From Rhipicephalus microplus (Eukaryota > Arthropoda > Arachnida > Ixodida > Ixodidae): a stretch of DNA of 64,000 nt. Position numbers and translations under genes: made by a program. This document shows, in pieces, positions 38,101-47,470 of this stretch. Position 1 is the first letter of the stretch. Every line of letters begins with the position of its first letter. The stretch spans positions 5,199,501 through 5,263,500 of the forward strand of contig NW_027464588.1 in assembly GCF_043290135.1 (NCBI RefSeq), given 5' to 3'. Below the pieces are notes generated by a model. The model was not told the origin of the DNA and ran no database searches. It saw only the letters and a program-made list of their open reading frames with translations.

Positions 38101-41100
38101 CAAAATGTTCTTTCAGGATAGGATAACTAATAATCATAATAATGATTATATACTCTACTGAACTGCTTTACTAGGCTGAATAAATTTAAGCATGCAATGG
38201 GCCAGCTAAAATACTGATTCTGACAGGGTGACCTTTAAGACAACCTTATCAAGCGTCAAGATCTTTCCAGTTAGACGTAGTTCTAAACGGGTGCCTTATT
38301 TACCTGTTGTAATTGCTAAACACAATCTGCCATTTCTCGTACATATCTATTACTTTTATTTTAGAAGAAATCAATGTAGTCTGATGAACTACCTCCGAAA
38401 CCATAGAGGTCCCGTCGCATAATATTGCAGTACAGTTTATTGAAGGTCAGAAAAGGTAGCTAGGATCGGTACTAGTAACGAATTGGAGGTGATAAATAAG
38501 CAAATGATTCATGAACTTTGATATAACAATAGTTCTTATAGTACATTTGGTGAAATGCGTTTCTAAAGTTTATGACATTAAATTAAGCATGTCAAACGAA
38601 GCTATTGGTTTTCGGGAAATTTGTGTTTGAAAAGGAATAAGCTTCTCTTCTTTTGTTACGAGCCTTCGTATTAGAGTAGATAAACCCTTTTCGTAATTCG
38701 CAAGTGCTCTTCTCTGCACTGCATAATTTCCCAAGTAATGGCGGCCCCTGTCGCACTTCAAGTGAAAACGGGGCCCTAGTTTTACTTGCTGCGGCTTGTC
38801 TGTTATGATTGCTTTATCAAGATAACTGACTCTAGATTTTTGGCGTCGTTGCGTAAGCAGCCTGCCCTTGAACGTGCTATTTGCAGTGACTAGCTGTCAT
38901 CAGATGTTCAAACTGCAAAGCAGGAAACAGTTGATTTTTTATGTGGACCTATACTATAGTGTTTTGATAACTAAACGTCAGTGAAATTTTACAGTTGTGC
39001 CTCATGGGATGCAGGAACACTGTGGCTTTTGTAGGTTGAGAAGATGTGACAGGGGGGGGGTATGTTGTGTTTCCCACTCACTCAAACTTGTTGCTTCCCA
39101 TTCTGTGTATAATTTCGTTGGATCTGATCATCAAATGACCAATTACAGTAACAAAATATAAATAATTCCCACTCATCTCCTGATACGCGTTGTTGTGCCT
39201 CAAAGAAACGTAATAAATTTAAGAAGAGAAAGAACTCTGAAAATTTCAGTGTATATAGTGTATACTTTCTGACCTGGACTCAAGCAGAAGTTTTGTAAGA
39301 CATGTTATTAGTACAGAAACATAATTCTGCGTTAAAAATGGAATGTGCCGACGGTGCACTCATATCTTGTGCACAAAAAACGCCTTCAGCGATTGTCCTT
39401 CCTACAATTTACTTTACGCCATAAAATGTTGTTGTTGATTCAAATCAGTACACGTCATTTAACGTTATATTATTTGTCAATGAGCTTTGTTTTTCTTGTT
39501 GTAAGGAAAGGACACAAAAGCACTGTGTGTTAGGTACGATTTGGGGAAAAAAAGACTTAAAGGCGCCGAGGAACGTCAAACCAAAACTGAAGAAGACGAG
39601 TGGAGGGCAGGTGGCACGAAGGCGACAACAAGAAATGAAGAAGAAGAGGAGATGAAGAAGGAACGTGCGGAAAAAAAGAGCTCGAGGGTTGAGGCCATGA
39701 AGGCAGACGAAGCGGTGCGCCGCTCGAGAGGACGAGTTCCTGGCAGCGTTCCTGAGTTGGACGTGGGACCCGTACGTGTCGGCCAGGCCGAGCTCCGGTG
39801 TGTCTGTTCGAGGTCGAGTCCGACGGCCTGTACAAGGTCAAAGGACGGGGCCTGCTGAACGGCTCCTGCCTCGGTGCAGTGGCCGGGAGCAGGTTCGTGG
39901 GCGAGGCCTCCCGAGTGTGGTCCTCGTGAGCCGTGGCCTGATCCTGGACCTCAGGAGTTGCGACCCTGACTGCTGGGTTGGCCGTGACATCCGACTCAAC
40001 GGTGCTGCACACGGTAGCGCATCCGTGTGCCGTCAGCCGTTCCAGCCATGCCACCTTTGCCCTCGCGCACGTCGATGACCGCATCATGTCGGGACGACTG
40101 GGACCCAAACTGTGAGACAGCGGTTTCTTCTTACGAACCGAAAACTATACGTGCTGGACACTGAGTTAGCGTAGCCGTGAACTCTGCGCATATTAATGGC
40201 AGTCTGACTCTCGTGCATGTTGCGTGATGCTTGGCGTATAGGGTTGGATATATAGTTTTCTTTTCTCCTCTCACTTCCTTCTCTAGTGTACAATATAAAG
40301 CTTCTTTTGTTCGCCTAAAGTGTTCATGTTAATCCTTTCTCCTCCGCTATAAACAAACATAGTGACAAACGTCCTTAACCATCACAATATCTGGCGTCCG
40401 CGACAGGACTAAGCTCTCGCGTTACATATGAGAGCCTCACGTTACTTGTGTGTGGCAGACGAAAATGGACGACAAGAGAAAGCTAGTTGAGCTAGGGAAG
40501 GAGATGGGGCTGAAGTAAAAGAAAGAAAAAAGCCCGGTGAACTGATTGTTCCTCGGACCCAACCCCTGGATATCAGCCGGGAAGCGCTAAAGAATTTACA
40601 GCACGCAGATCCCACGCTGGAAACCTGCTTCGCCGCATTGGGGAAGATCATATCTAAGAAGCCAACAGTCACTGAGTTTGTGCTGGTACGCGACATTCTT
40701 TTCCGGCGCCACCGCACGGCAGAAAGGCGAGACTTGGAGCAACCTAGAGTACCCAAGGATCTTCAAAACACCGTAATGAAGATGGCTCATTTAGGCCTTC
40801 TGTGTGGTCACCAAGGGCAAAGAAGGACAACAGACCGTGTCCTTACAGAGTTTTATTGGCCTGGTGTACAGGCTGATGTGATACGGTTCGTGAAGTCGTG
40901 CGACATATGTCAGAGGACCGTGCCTAAACACCTCATCAGACGAGTTCCATTGGGAAGTATGCCTATCATAGACACACCTTTTCAGCGGGTCGCCATCGAT
41001 ATTATTGGCCCTCTGTCACCAACGTCATCCAAGGGCAACAAGTATGTCTTAACGATGGTAGACTTCGCTATGCGTTACACGGATGCGGTGGCACTACCGA

Positions 41101-44100
41101 GCATCGAGACAGAGCGCATAGCTCAATAACTAGTAGAGATGTTCTCCCGCGTTGGAGTGCCCCGTGAGATAGTGAGCGACCGTGGAAAGTCGTTCACCTC
41201 GAGTCTCATGCAGGAACTCGGTCGGCTACTTTCATTTCGTCAGCTACCCACAACGGCCTATCACCCCATGGCCAACGGACTTGTGGAGATATTTAATGGC
41301 ACTCTCAAACAAATGGTTCGACGCATGTGTAAAGAACGGCCGCAAAATTGGGACAGATACTTGGCTCCCCTGCTCTTTGCATACCGTGAAGTTCCCCTAA
41401 CGAGCCTTGAAATCGCGCCGTTCGATCTTCTCTATGGCAGATTTGTACGCGGGCCAATGTCGATCCTTAAGGAACTGCGGACAGAGGCCAACATCGATCC
41501 TGAAACGAAAACAACATACGAGTATGTTATAGATCTCCAGGAGCGTCTGCAAGACACCTGCAAGGTAGCGCACGAAGAACTCCTGAAGGCGAAAATGACA
41601 CAGCAGAAATATTACGATAGGAAAGCAAGAGTTCGACACCTTTCACCCGGCGACAAAGCATTGCTGTTGCTACCATCAGATAAGAATAAACTGATCTTGA
41701 CATAGAAGGGACCCTTCACAGCGCTTGAAAAACGCAGTGACTATGACTTCGAGATAGATCCCGGAACTCGGAAAAGTCTTTTTCACATTAACCTTCTCAA
41801 GAAATACCACAAAAGGGAGCCCGAAAATGAAGCACAACAAGCTGTGCCGTCTCTGTGCAGTCAGACACTGTTGACGAGCGAGAAATTCTGTTTGTTGCCC
41901 TGCACCGAAGGGAAACATATAAAAATGTGTTAGTAGCGCCTAACTTGAACAGCCCGCAGACAGACCAAATAATGAACTCCTGAGTGAGTTCCATGATGTA
42001 TTTTCTGACGTGCCAGGGAAGACGGACCTCGTCGAGTGCAAGTTACGCCTTACCACTGAAACACCGGTAAAGGTACGCCCGTACCTTATACCAATCGCCG
42101 TCCAAGAAACTGTAGAAAAAGGAGTACAAGACATGCTATCACAAGGTATTATTGAGCCCTCGGAGTCCCCTTATCAAGCTCCAATCGTCGTGGTCAAGAA
42201 GAAAAACGTGAACATCCGACTTTGCATTGATTTCAGACAGCTGAATCGAGTCGTCGTTACAGACAACGAACCGATACCAAGAGTAGACATGATGTTTGCC
42301 AAACTAGGTCAGAGCCGCTACTTTTCGAAGTTCGACTTCACAAAAGGGTACTGGCAGGTGCCGATGCACGAAGCATCGAAGGCCCTCACCGCATTTCAGT
42401 CCTTTTCTGGCCTTTGCCAATTCGGATTCATGCCTTTCGGCATCAAAACAGCACCTGCTGTGTTCACCCGACTAATGAGACGAGTGGTAGATGGAATACC
42501 GAACATTCATCACTATTTTGACGATGTGCTCATAGCCACACAAACTTGGGACGAGCACATCACAACTCTCACCACGTTTCTTCAACGTGTCAGGGCAGCT
42601 CATCTGACAATAAAGCCATCGAAAAGTGAGGTGGCTTACGCCGAAGTGAAATTCTTGGGACACATCGTCGGGAACAATCTTCTCCGACCGCACATTGAGA
42701 CATTGGAGAAGATTCAGGCCGCAAAGAGACCGAAGACGAAGAAAGAAGTTCGCTTCCTTCCAGGTCTAACCGGTTATTATCGAGATTTCGTCCCCAATTA
42801 CGCCTCTGTAGTATCTCCTCTTACGGAACTCACTAGGAAGCGAGGTCCTAATAAGGTCATCTGGGAAGAATGCCATGAACAAGCGTTTGTAACACTACAG
42901 CGTCTACTATCGTCTCGTCTGGTACTGCGATCACCAGGCTTACAACAGCCATTCATATTGCGCACGGATGCATCTTCATCCAGCATTGGAGCCGTTTTAA
43001 TGCAGCGTCACGACAGCATGTTGCATTCAGTAGCCTACGCAAGCCGTAAACTGCTCGAACGACAGTCATGGTACTCAGCAATCAAAAGAGAGGCGCTGGC
43101 TCTTGTGTGGGCTATCCAAAAGTTTCATGTGTACCTCTTCGGAAACCGAGTCGTGCTGCAAACTGACCACCAGCCTCTCGCTTACATAAACTCCGCAAAA
43201 CAAATCAACAGCCGAGTACTCCGCTGGAGTCTATTGCTTACTGAGTATGACTTGTGGTTGAGTACATTAATGGCTCCGACAACATAGGTGCCGACTACCT
43301 CAGCCGCATTTGATTTCTCCGCTGGTTAGCGTTTAGTGGTGGCACAATTTTTTTTCCATGTTGTCACCCTTTCCCTAACGCAATGGACTTCTGTAAAAAA
43401 TGTTATTGTTTTGGCTATTTTTTGCTTTTGTTTACTCCACCCCATGCGCTTGTAAAAAGTTGTTTTCCCTCTAAACAACTTTCGTGAGCAAGGGGATATT
43501 GTAAGGAAAGGACACAAAAGCACTGTGTGTTAGGTACGATTTGTGGAAAAAAGGAGCTAAAGACGCCGAGGAACGTCAAACCAAAACTGAAGAAGACGAG
43601 CGGAGGACAGGTGACACGAAGGTGACAACAAGGAAGGAAGAAGAAGAGAAGAAGGAAAGTGCAGAAAAAAAGAGCTCGAGGGTTGAGGCCACGAAGGCAG
43701 ACGAAGCGGTGCGCCGCTCGAGAGGACGAGTTCCTGGCAGCGTTCCTGAGCCGGACGTGGGACCCGTACGTGTCGGCCAGGCCGAGCTCCGGTGTGTCTG
43801 TTCGAGGTCGAGTCCGTCAGCCTGTACAAGGTCCAAGGACGGGGCCTGCTGAACGGCTCCTGCCTGGGTACAGTGGCCGGGAGCAGGTTCGTGGGCGAGG
43901 CCTCCCGAGTGTGGTCCTCGTGAGCCGTGGCCTGATCCTGGACCTCAGGAGTTGCGACCCTGACTGCTGGGTTGGCCGTGACATCCGACTCAACGGTGCT
44001 GCACACGGTAGCGCATCCGTGTGCCGTCAGCCGTTCCAGCCATGCCACCTTTGCCCTCGCGCACGTCGATGACCGCATCATGTCGGGATGACGGGGACCC

Positions 44101-45315
44101 AAACTGTGAGACAGCGGTTTCTTCTTACGAACCGAGAACTATACGCGCTGCACACTGAGTTAGCGTAGCCGCGAACTCTGTGCATATTAATGGCGATCTG
44201 ACTCTCGTGCATGTTGCGTGATGCTTGGCGTATAGGGTTGGATATATAGTTTTATTTTCTCCTGTCACTTCCTTCTCTAGTGTACAATATAAAGCTTCTT
44301 TTGTTCGCTTAAATTGTTCATGTTAATCCTTTCTCGTCCGCTATAGACAAACATAGTTACGAACGTCCTTAACCATCACACTTGTATACTGACGTGGTTT
44401 AAAGTTCAAACCTTTATGCAGTGTCTGTACAGTTGGCGGCAGTGGGAAATGAAAGTTCACAAGGCGTATTCCCACCAATGTTTTTTTGTTTCAAAAGCTG
44501 GACCTCCAGCTTTTCTTGATTAAATTTTTTACGTGTGTGACACATGTAAAACATTCACAGCTGTTTGTTCTAAATATAAGCCAAAAGGCCTTTAAGACAT
44601 GGCACTGTTGTTTAGATACGTGATACTTTGGCCAGTTGTGGGCACTGTTGACGAGAAAGGGACAAGGAACACATTACTATCTCTTTATTAAGCCTTCTTG
44701 TTGCCCAAGATTTATTTGGATCACTTCTGGTTTAAATACTTTGCTACAAAGCAAGATCTTTTGTGAAAACAGTGCCATGTTAAGGGAGACATCAGAGATA
44801 AAGGTGGTTCCAGACAAACCTCGATGTTTTTTAGTCCTTTAAAGAATGGTCAAATTCGAATCAGTATGAAATATAACATGACATTCTGCGCAATAATAAG
44901 CACAATATTTATGCCGTATTAGCATTTATATGTTGTAGAACACTACATTCTTTTCAAGTACTACGATTTGTTTCAAGTTTGGTTTTAATAACCTTGGAAC
45001 TAAGCAGCGCTCATTTCACACGTTATAGAAGGTTGGCCATAAAGCATGTCCAAATGGGACAGTAATAAGCTTTACTTCTAATGGTTGTTCTTTTTTACTT
45101 CTTTGCAAACATTTAAGCATCAAAGCCGAAGTAAGTGTGAGCAATAAAACAGCAAACTTCAGCAAGTTAGAATGAGAATATCTACCTGATCTATGCTCGA
45201 TATTCGTCCCAAAAGGGTAGGGTCACAACCTCGAAGCCAGACAGTCATTGCTATCCCAAGAGACAGAGCAACGAGGTAGAGCACCCCCAGAAGTAGTGCA
45301 CCTGTCAGGGCGGCT
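23053..45315 (-). CDS. SLC5-family sodium-coupled solute transporter, partial, eight exons
   Basis: Membrane transporter that would couple sodium to uptake of an organic solute; the sequence resembles the monocarboxylate/multivitamin (SMCT/SMVT) branch, substrate unknown. Exons, 5' to 3': 45315-45186, 35380-35292, 30331-30222, 29100-29033, 28369-28283, 24453-24281, 23743-23639, 23153-23053. All junctions are GT/AG and all phases agree, with one exception in exon 7. Family landmarks in order: [25 protein letters not shown] and [89 protein letters not shown]. This is roughly the C-terminal half; exons upstream of 45315 and the last exon were not found. Exon 7 (23743-23639) has seven T where six are required by phase. 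Introns are packed with transposons. Identification is strong; whether the gene is functional is open. Confidence 0.85.
23639..23743 (-). CDS. SLC5-like exon g with a one-base frame break
   Basis: Acceptor TTTATGCAG, donor ATAG/GTAATA. In the phase set by exon f it reads [15 protein letters not shown] (family FxxYRxSYxW); after the T-run (A-run 23689-23695 on the plus strand) sense continues one base shifted as [17 protein letters not shown]. Removing one T gives one helix and restores the phase needed by exon h. Confidence 0.8.
24281..24453 (-). CDS. SLC5-like exon f
   Basis: Acceptor TGGCACAG, donor CC/GTAAGT. Encodes [19 protein letters not shown] (helix) and then an extracellular loop with [14 protein letters not shown] and an N-glycosylation sequon NTT. 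SLC5 proteins carry a comparable Pro-rich loop with a conserved Cys here. Confidence 0.85.
24460..25189. other. SLC5-like intron, no feature recognised
   Basis: A/T-rich intronic sequence between exons e and f. A GTAAGT preceded by an open stretch near 24840 (minus) resembles a donor, but no matching acceptor or homology was found. Confidence 0.4.
25190..26834. repeat. Composite satellite block, copy 1 (about 146-bp monomers plus a G/C-rich module)
   Basis: Begins AAATGGCAGATCTCACGTAC. Diverged tandem monomers of about 145-148 bp repeat from about 25300 to 25860 and from about 26240 to 26830. Each has ACATGACACGCAT, CATGATTATCATGTTTG, TTCGTC-TTCACGT and a centre like ATACCAAATTTGGTAT followed by CTAGCGAAACGGC. 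The two runs are separated by a G/C-rich module (25862-26235). The same architecture recurs at 58150-59880. The block ends against a Ruka SINE. Confidence 0.85.
25862..26235. repeat. G/C-rich module inside composite satellite copy 1
   Basis: About 370 bp starting at AAGGACCCAATACACTCCAA and containing GACGCCAGGCGC, AAAGCAACGCAGCGCGGCGC and GAACGCCGGCG. It is replicated at 58537-58885 with the same order, and is unrelated to the monomers on either side. No coding frame is shared by both copies. Confidence 0.75.
26835..27076 (-). repeat. Ruka SINE (tick tRNA-derived), near full length
   Basis: Minus strand reads CCCGCCGCGGTGGTCTAGTG, then GGCTAAGGTACTCGGC (A box), GCGGGTTCGCATCC (B box), GCACGTTAAAGAACCCCAGG and GGGACGTTAAACCCCACAT, ending ATCAATCAATC. 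I recognise this as Ruka, the SINE described from Rhipicephalus. It is well preserved. Confidence 0.9.
27077..28282. other. SLC5-like intron, no gene recognised
   Basis: Non-coding. A small 9-nt palindrome (ATTCTAGCT / AGCTAGAAT, near 28132-28156) is the only structure noted. Confidence 0.4.
28283..28369 (-). CDS. SLC5-like exon e
   Basis: Phase 0 to phase 0, 29 codons, acceptor TGTTTCAG, donor AAG/GTATGT. Encodes [20 protein letters not shown], then CPFVHSK, the family helix GxxxxPxxGxFxLGxxxPxxxxKG; Gly is supplied by the next exon. Confidence 0.88.
29033..29100 (-). CDS. SLC5-like exon d
   Basis: Short 68-nt exon, acceptor TTGTCTAAG, donor AGG/GTAAGT. Encodes [20 protein letters not shown], the helix after the ...RG linker. 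A possible alternative acceptor six bases inside (CTTTAG) would break the phase. Confidence 0.72.
29101..30221. other. SLC5-like intron, no feature recognised
   Basis: A/T-rich sequence between exons c and d with no family signature on either strand. Confidence 0.4.
30222..30331 (-). CDS. SLC5-like exon c
   Basis: Acceptor CCACCTGCAG, donor CAG/GTACGC. Encodes [20 protein letters not shown] and [13 protein letters not shown], the STxSSxxNSxAA sodium-site helix and the following loop. Asn-Ser-x-Ala-Ala is conserved. Confidence 0.87.
30620..33556 (+). pseudogene. RTE-type (BovB-like) LINE, decayed, antisense in an SLC5-like intron
   Basis: Single-ORF RTE architecture. Endonuclease part from about 30740: [67 protein letters not shown] and [17 protein letters not shown]. 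Reverse transcriptase: [63 protein letters not shown] and [12 protein letters not shown] (catalytic ADD intact). The C-terminal end has [31 protein letters not shown] and [19 protein letters not shown], typical of the RTE/BovB tail. There are many stops and frameshifts (for example TAA at 32808-32810 after ALLSN). The 5' boundary is approximate and no target duplication was identified. Confidence 0.87.
33557..33910. other. SLC5-like intron, no feature recognised
   Basis: Between the RTE copy and a Ruka SINE; nothing recognised. Confidence 0.35.
33911..34148 (+). repeat. Ruka SINE, second copy, diverged
   Basis: Plus strand: TCCCCGCCACTGTGGTTAAG, TGGCTGAGGTACTCGGCTGG (A box), TCGCGGGATAGAATCTCGGC (degraded B box), GAACCCCAGGTGGTCGAAAT and ACATATCAATCAACT. 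Same family and order as 26835-27076 but with more substitutions. Confidence 0.87.
34149..34579. other. SLC5-like intron, no feature recognised
   Basis: Non-coding; nothing recognised. Confidence 0.35.
34580..34774. repeat. (TATG)n microsatellite
   Basis: About 48 tetranucleotide units with one slip (TAGTATG near 34710). The long YVCM/HTYI open frames on both strands are artefacts of the repeat. Confidence 0.98.
34775..36191. other. SLC5-like introns around exon b, nothing else recognised
   Basis: Apart from the exon at 35292-35380 there is no recognisable coding or repeat feature. Confidence 0.4.
35292..35380 (-). CDS. SLC5-like exon b
   Basis: Acceptor TTACATGCAG, donor GAG/GTACCA. Encodes IVPYYINTF, then [15 protein letters not shown], the family segment (P)GL.GLF.AG.FSA. 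It leaves AG, completed by T of the next exon to Ser. Confidence 0.85.
36192..36416. repeat. Foldback (hairpin) element, copy 2
   Basis: About 225 bp with termini GTACAGTCGTGGCCATG and GGCCGTGGCTGTAC. The arms (about 36233-36280 and 36335-36375, GGTTTTCACTCTG... against ...AGAGCGAAAAC) and the outer TGTGTAGAGC/GCTCTACACA pair across the element. It aligns with 18494-18715 along its length, although arm sequences have changed. Here the outer ends are better preserved than in copy 1. Confidence 0.82.
36417..39494. other. SLC5-like intron, no gene recognised
   Basis: Includes a short local duplication near 37121-37180 (GACTGACATAATGAT twice) and a C-rich minus-strand frame at 37665-37898 without a signature. 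No exon of the SLC5-like gene was detected. Confidence 0.35.
39495..39499. repeat. Target-site duplication, left copy (CTTGT)
   Basis: CTTGT here and CTTGT at 44381-44385 flank the LTR element exactly; 5 bp is normal for Gypsy integration. Confidence 0.9.
39500..40386 (+). repeat. 5' LTR of the integrase-first Gypsy element
   Basis: 887 bp. A TATA-like GGATATATAG at 40248-40257 is followed about 40 nt on by AATATAAAG. Open frames of about 180 codons antisense in both LTRs (39557-40108, 43557-44102) have no known signature and exist twice simply because LTRs are copies. Confidence 0.9.
40392..40408 (+). promoter_or_regulatory. Primer-binding site
   Basis: TGGCGTCCGCGACAGGA starts five bases after the 5' LTR, as expected for a tRNA 3'-end complement. 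I could not identify the tRNA. Confidence 0.6.
40465..40518 (+). pseudogene. Gag N-terminal remnant
   Basis: ATG at 40465 reads [17 protein letters not shown] and stops at TAA 40516-40518. It resembles the start of Gypsy Gag in this clade. Everything between here and integrase (about 40540) that should encode the rest of Gag and protease is missing. Confidence 0.5.
40540..41935 (+). pseudogene. Integrase, placed upstream of RT
   Basis: HHCC zinc finger: H and H in [13 protein letters not shown] and C in SCDICQ. Catalytic Asp in [11 protein letters not shown], Asp in [12 protein letters not shown], Glu in [14 protein letters not shown]. Then [15 protein letters not shown], the integrase tail [17 protein letters not shown], the [16 protein letters not shown] segment, [15 protein letters not shown] and [16 protein letters not shown]. 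The last run is a normal Gypsy integrase C-terminal end. TAA at 41127-41129 and TAG at 41703-41705 (a Trp codon in relatives: LTWKGPF) interrupt it. After HINLLKKYH the sequence leads in other frames through [18 protein letters not shown] directly into RT, showing the two domains were one polyprotein. Confidence 0.88.
41936..43314 (+). pseudogene. Reverse transcriptase and RNase H, C-terminal in pol
   Basis: Linker [20 protein letters not shown], then [67 protein letters not shown], catalytic [10 protein letters not shown] (YFDD in place of YLDD), [25 protein letters not shown]. RNase [39 protein letters not shown] one-base deletion near 43257 breaks the frame, after which the sense frame reads [17 protein letters not shown] and stops at TGA 43312-43314. 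DYLSR is the usual end of Gypsy RNase H; normally integrase would follow, and here it does not. Confidence 0.9.
43487..43499 (+). promoter_or_regulatory. Polypurine tract
   Basis: GAGCAAGGGGATA lies immediately before the 3' LTR, the expected position of the plus-strand primer. Confidence 0.6.
43500..44380 (+). repeat. 3' LTR of the integrase-first Gypsy element
   Basis: 881 bp, same tips as 39500-40386; several short indels and substitutions, concentrated in the first 180 bp. Confidence 0.9.
44381..44385. repeat. Target-site duplication, right copy (CTTGT)
   Basis: Exact partner of 39495-39499. Confidence 0.9.
44386..45185. other. SLC5-like intron, no feature recognised
   Basis: Non-coding sequence between the LTR element and exon a. 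Confidence 0.4.
45186..45315 (-). CDS. SLC5-like exon a: membrane helix and GCDP/DQ motif
   Basis: Acceptor TTCTTACAG, donor CAG/GTAGAT. Encodes [19 protein letters not shown] (a membrane helix) and then [16 protein letters not shown], the loop ahead of the sodium-site helix in SLC5 proteins. It begins with the last base of a split codon, so a further upstream exon is needed. Confidence 0.85.
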
Positions 45316-46294
45316 CTGTAAGAAGAGAAAACATAGTGGAATTATCACAACAACAGGTCTGGGACCGATAAGCTGCTCCAACAAAATTAAATAGGTTAAA
45401 AGCTACGAAAGTCACCAGAATTAGGTGCTTTACTGTGCTGCATGAACTCATTAAAAGTGGTTCAACCAGAAATATATCTATAAAGAACGTTACTACACTC
45501 GTTTTCAAAAAATGCCCTGTGCGACTATCCTATTGTTTCATACTATGCACACATGGCTTACGAAAGCCATCGCGTGGTAGCCCTCAGAATAGTATAACGT
45601 GTAGTCAGAAAATGCAACTTGATGCTCATACACTTAGGAATTGCTTGTTGGAAGTCATGGAAACCTTGAAGTTACAAGTGGTACAACATTGACTGCCCAT
45701 GGCACTTGGTGAAATTACACATCAGTTTGCGCATACTCCAAAACTTACCATGTACCACGTTTACACTGCAAAAAGTCTAATGCAAATGCAGCGGTTGAGA
45801 ATGCAGTAGTGATTGAGCTTTGTATGCAATACAATGAATATTTCCATCGCCTTTGAGTACTTTTGCTTTTTTTAATTACCTTAGTAGCTAGTAGTAGGTA
45901 ATACAGCTCCCATTCCACAGTAGCCAGAAGTTAAGTCCAAGTCTTCGTATTAAGCCAATTACACTAAGCTGCCTTGAGAAACAACACGTAGTCATGTTTG
46001 AATGAAGCCGTTCACTTGAAACTATATTTTCTTACATTTGAAAAGTGTTCGCACAAATCATGCATATTTTCTTTTTTAGTCTCTAGTCATGCTCCTTTGT
46101 GGAATCCTAACACCTTAGGTTCTATGACGCCATATAATCCCTTGTACACAACAGTAGAAATTACGTTTTAGAGAATAGCGAAAAAAAACATTACGAAATA
46201 TATCGAAGCATCCTAAGTTATTTTAAGGCGTAGCAGATCAAATTACTTATTATTATGCATAATTAAATAATGGTACTACGTACGTTACACCGCG
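45316..46294. other. Upstream of SLC5-like exon a, no exon found
   Basis: I searched the minus strand for the preceding SLC5 exon (the QxQVQRYL region) and did not find it here. A/T-rich, no features. Confidence 0.35.
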
Positions 46295-46506
46295 TGTTGG
46301 ACCTCTGAGCCTTCTCTGCTGCGGCGTGGCTCACATCAAGCAAAACAAGTCTTGCCAGATGAAAAGCTTTAATGGAACTAAAGAAGAAAGAAAAAGACAA
46401 GGGTGAGCCGGCGCTGCCACGAGGCCAAGCGTTAGCTTGTGAGGAGGCTCAATAATGATGATGACTGCTATTGTGCTGCGAGGCATGAATAAAAGAAGTC
46501 ACAACA
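46295..46506 (-). repeat. 3' LTR of the BEL/Pao element
   Basis: 212 bp, TGTTGGACCTCTGAGCC to AGTCACAACA on the plus strand; closely matches 51891-52102. ATTAAA on the minus strand (within GCTTTAATGG) may be the polyadenylation signal. Confidence 0.9.
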
Positions 46507-46758
46507 GTCTCTCGCGCCGACAGATGACACTGGGTGGCTTACAATGGGTACAGTAGCTGCACAGTACGCTTCACAACAGTGCCGTCTGGCAAGCATAGTA
46601 AGCAAGTCCTCACGATGCCGTCACGTCCACCGATCAGTTCTTCTATGCGAACCAAGGTCCACAGTTGCCTGGGAAAATGTTTTTCTCCAAGTAGAACTAC
46701 ATTGCCTTCCTTCACTACGTGATTTCTTTTTGCTTGGTTGAATGTGTGATTCCCGAGT

Positions 46759-47470
46759 TCATTGAGGTACTCCTTTAACCAACGAGACCAGAAAGTTTGC
46801 AGATCCTATTCTCTCTTGCTTCAAAGTTTCTTCACTTGATCGTTGGTCTACTCGGTTTTGATTTTGAGGTAGTAAGGGTAGCGTTGTCAGTCTTCTTCCA
46901 ACGAGAAAATCTGCTGGAGATAGGGGGCACAGCTCATCCACATCATTGTACACATATGTTAAAGGCCGAGATTTTATTACTGCTTCCACTTCCGTTAGTA
47001 GAGTGACCAACTCTGTCTGATTTACTAAACGTCGACCGAGCATTTTCTTCAAGCAGGTCTTGACAGAACGAACGAGTCTCTCATAAAATCCACCGCACCA
47101 AGGAGCACTCGGGCAAATGAATTTACACTGAATCTTCGAGGAAGAGAAATATGCAAGTACATCGGGATGCCGAATTGTTCGCCAGAGCTTCTCTAGATCT
47201 TTGGACTTTTTGACGAAGGTTCGGGCATTGTCGCTGTACATTGTGTGACAGAGGCCTCGACGTGATACGAATCTCTGAAGTGCACAAAGGAAAGCCGTGC
47301 ACCATCGTCAAATCTTCAACAAATTCCAAGTGAACAGCTCTTGTTACAGCACAAGTAAAAAGAGCGATGTAAGAGCGCTGGTGAAAATGCCCTTTGATGT
47401 AAAGTGGGCCCGCAAAATCTACTCCACTTACAAGAAACCGAGGCGTTTGTTTACAAGTATCCTGGGGCAT
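46759..47470 (-). pseudogene. BEL/Pao integrase
   Basis: First part: VSGVDFAGPLYIKG (catalytic Asp), RSYIALFTCAVTRAVHLEFV. Second part, in another frame: MYSDNARTFVKKSK (second Asp in SDNA), then PSAPWCGGFYERLVRSVKTC (Glu in the FYERLV helix), VEAVIKSRPLTYVY and LSPADFLVGRRLTTLP. These match the Pao-type core, in which W.GG.(Y/W)ERL supplies the Glu. A frameshift near 47240 separates the parts. Confidence 0.87.

Larger units (their letters stand above)
39500..44380 (+). mobile_element. Ty3/Gypsy element with integrase-RT-RNase H order (Gmr1-like), internally deleted
   Basis: LTRs 39500-40386 and 43500-44380, tips TGTAAGG...ATCACA, flanked by a perfect 5-bp duplication. The internal region is only 3.1 kb: primer-binding site, a 17-codon gag remnant, integrase, RT, RNase H ending in DYLSRI, a stop at 43312-43314, 170 nt of spacer, polypurine tract and LTR. 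No integrase follows RNase H, so pol order is IN-RT-RH. That order is known for Gmr1-like Ty3/Gypsy elements and is otherwise typical of Ty1/Copia, but all domains here are Gypsy in sequence. Gag and protease are essentially missing. Stops at 41127 and 41703, frameshifts between 41870 and 41990, and one at 43257 disable pol. The LTRs look about 95% alike by eye. Confidence 0.88.

Noticed and set aside
39557..40108. Antisense open frame of about 183 codons in the 5' LTR, with a near copy at 43557-44102 in the 3' LTR
   Set aside because: Both LTRs are copies of one sequence, so conservation between them is not evidence of selection. Composition is G/C-biased and there is no known domain or start context.
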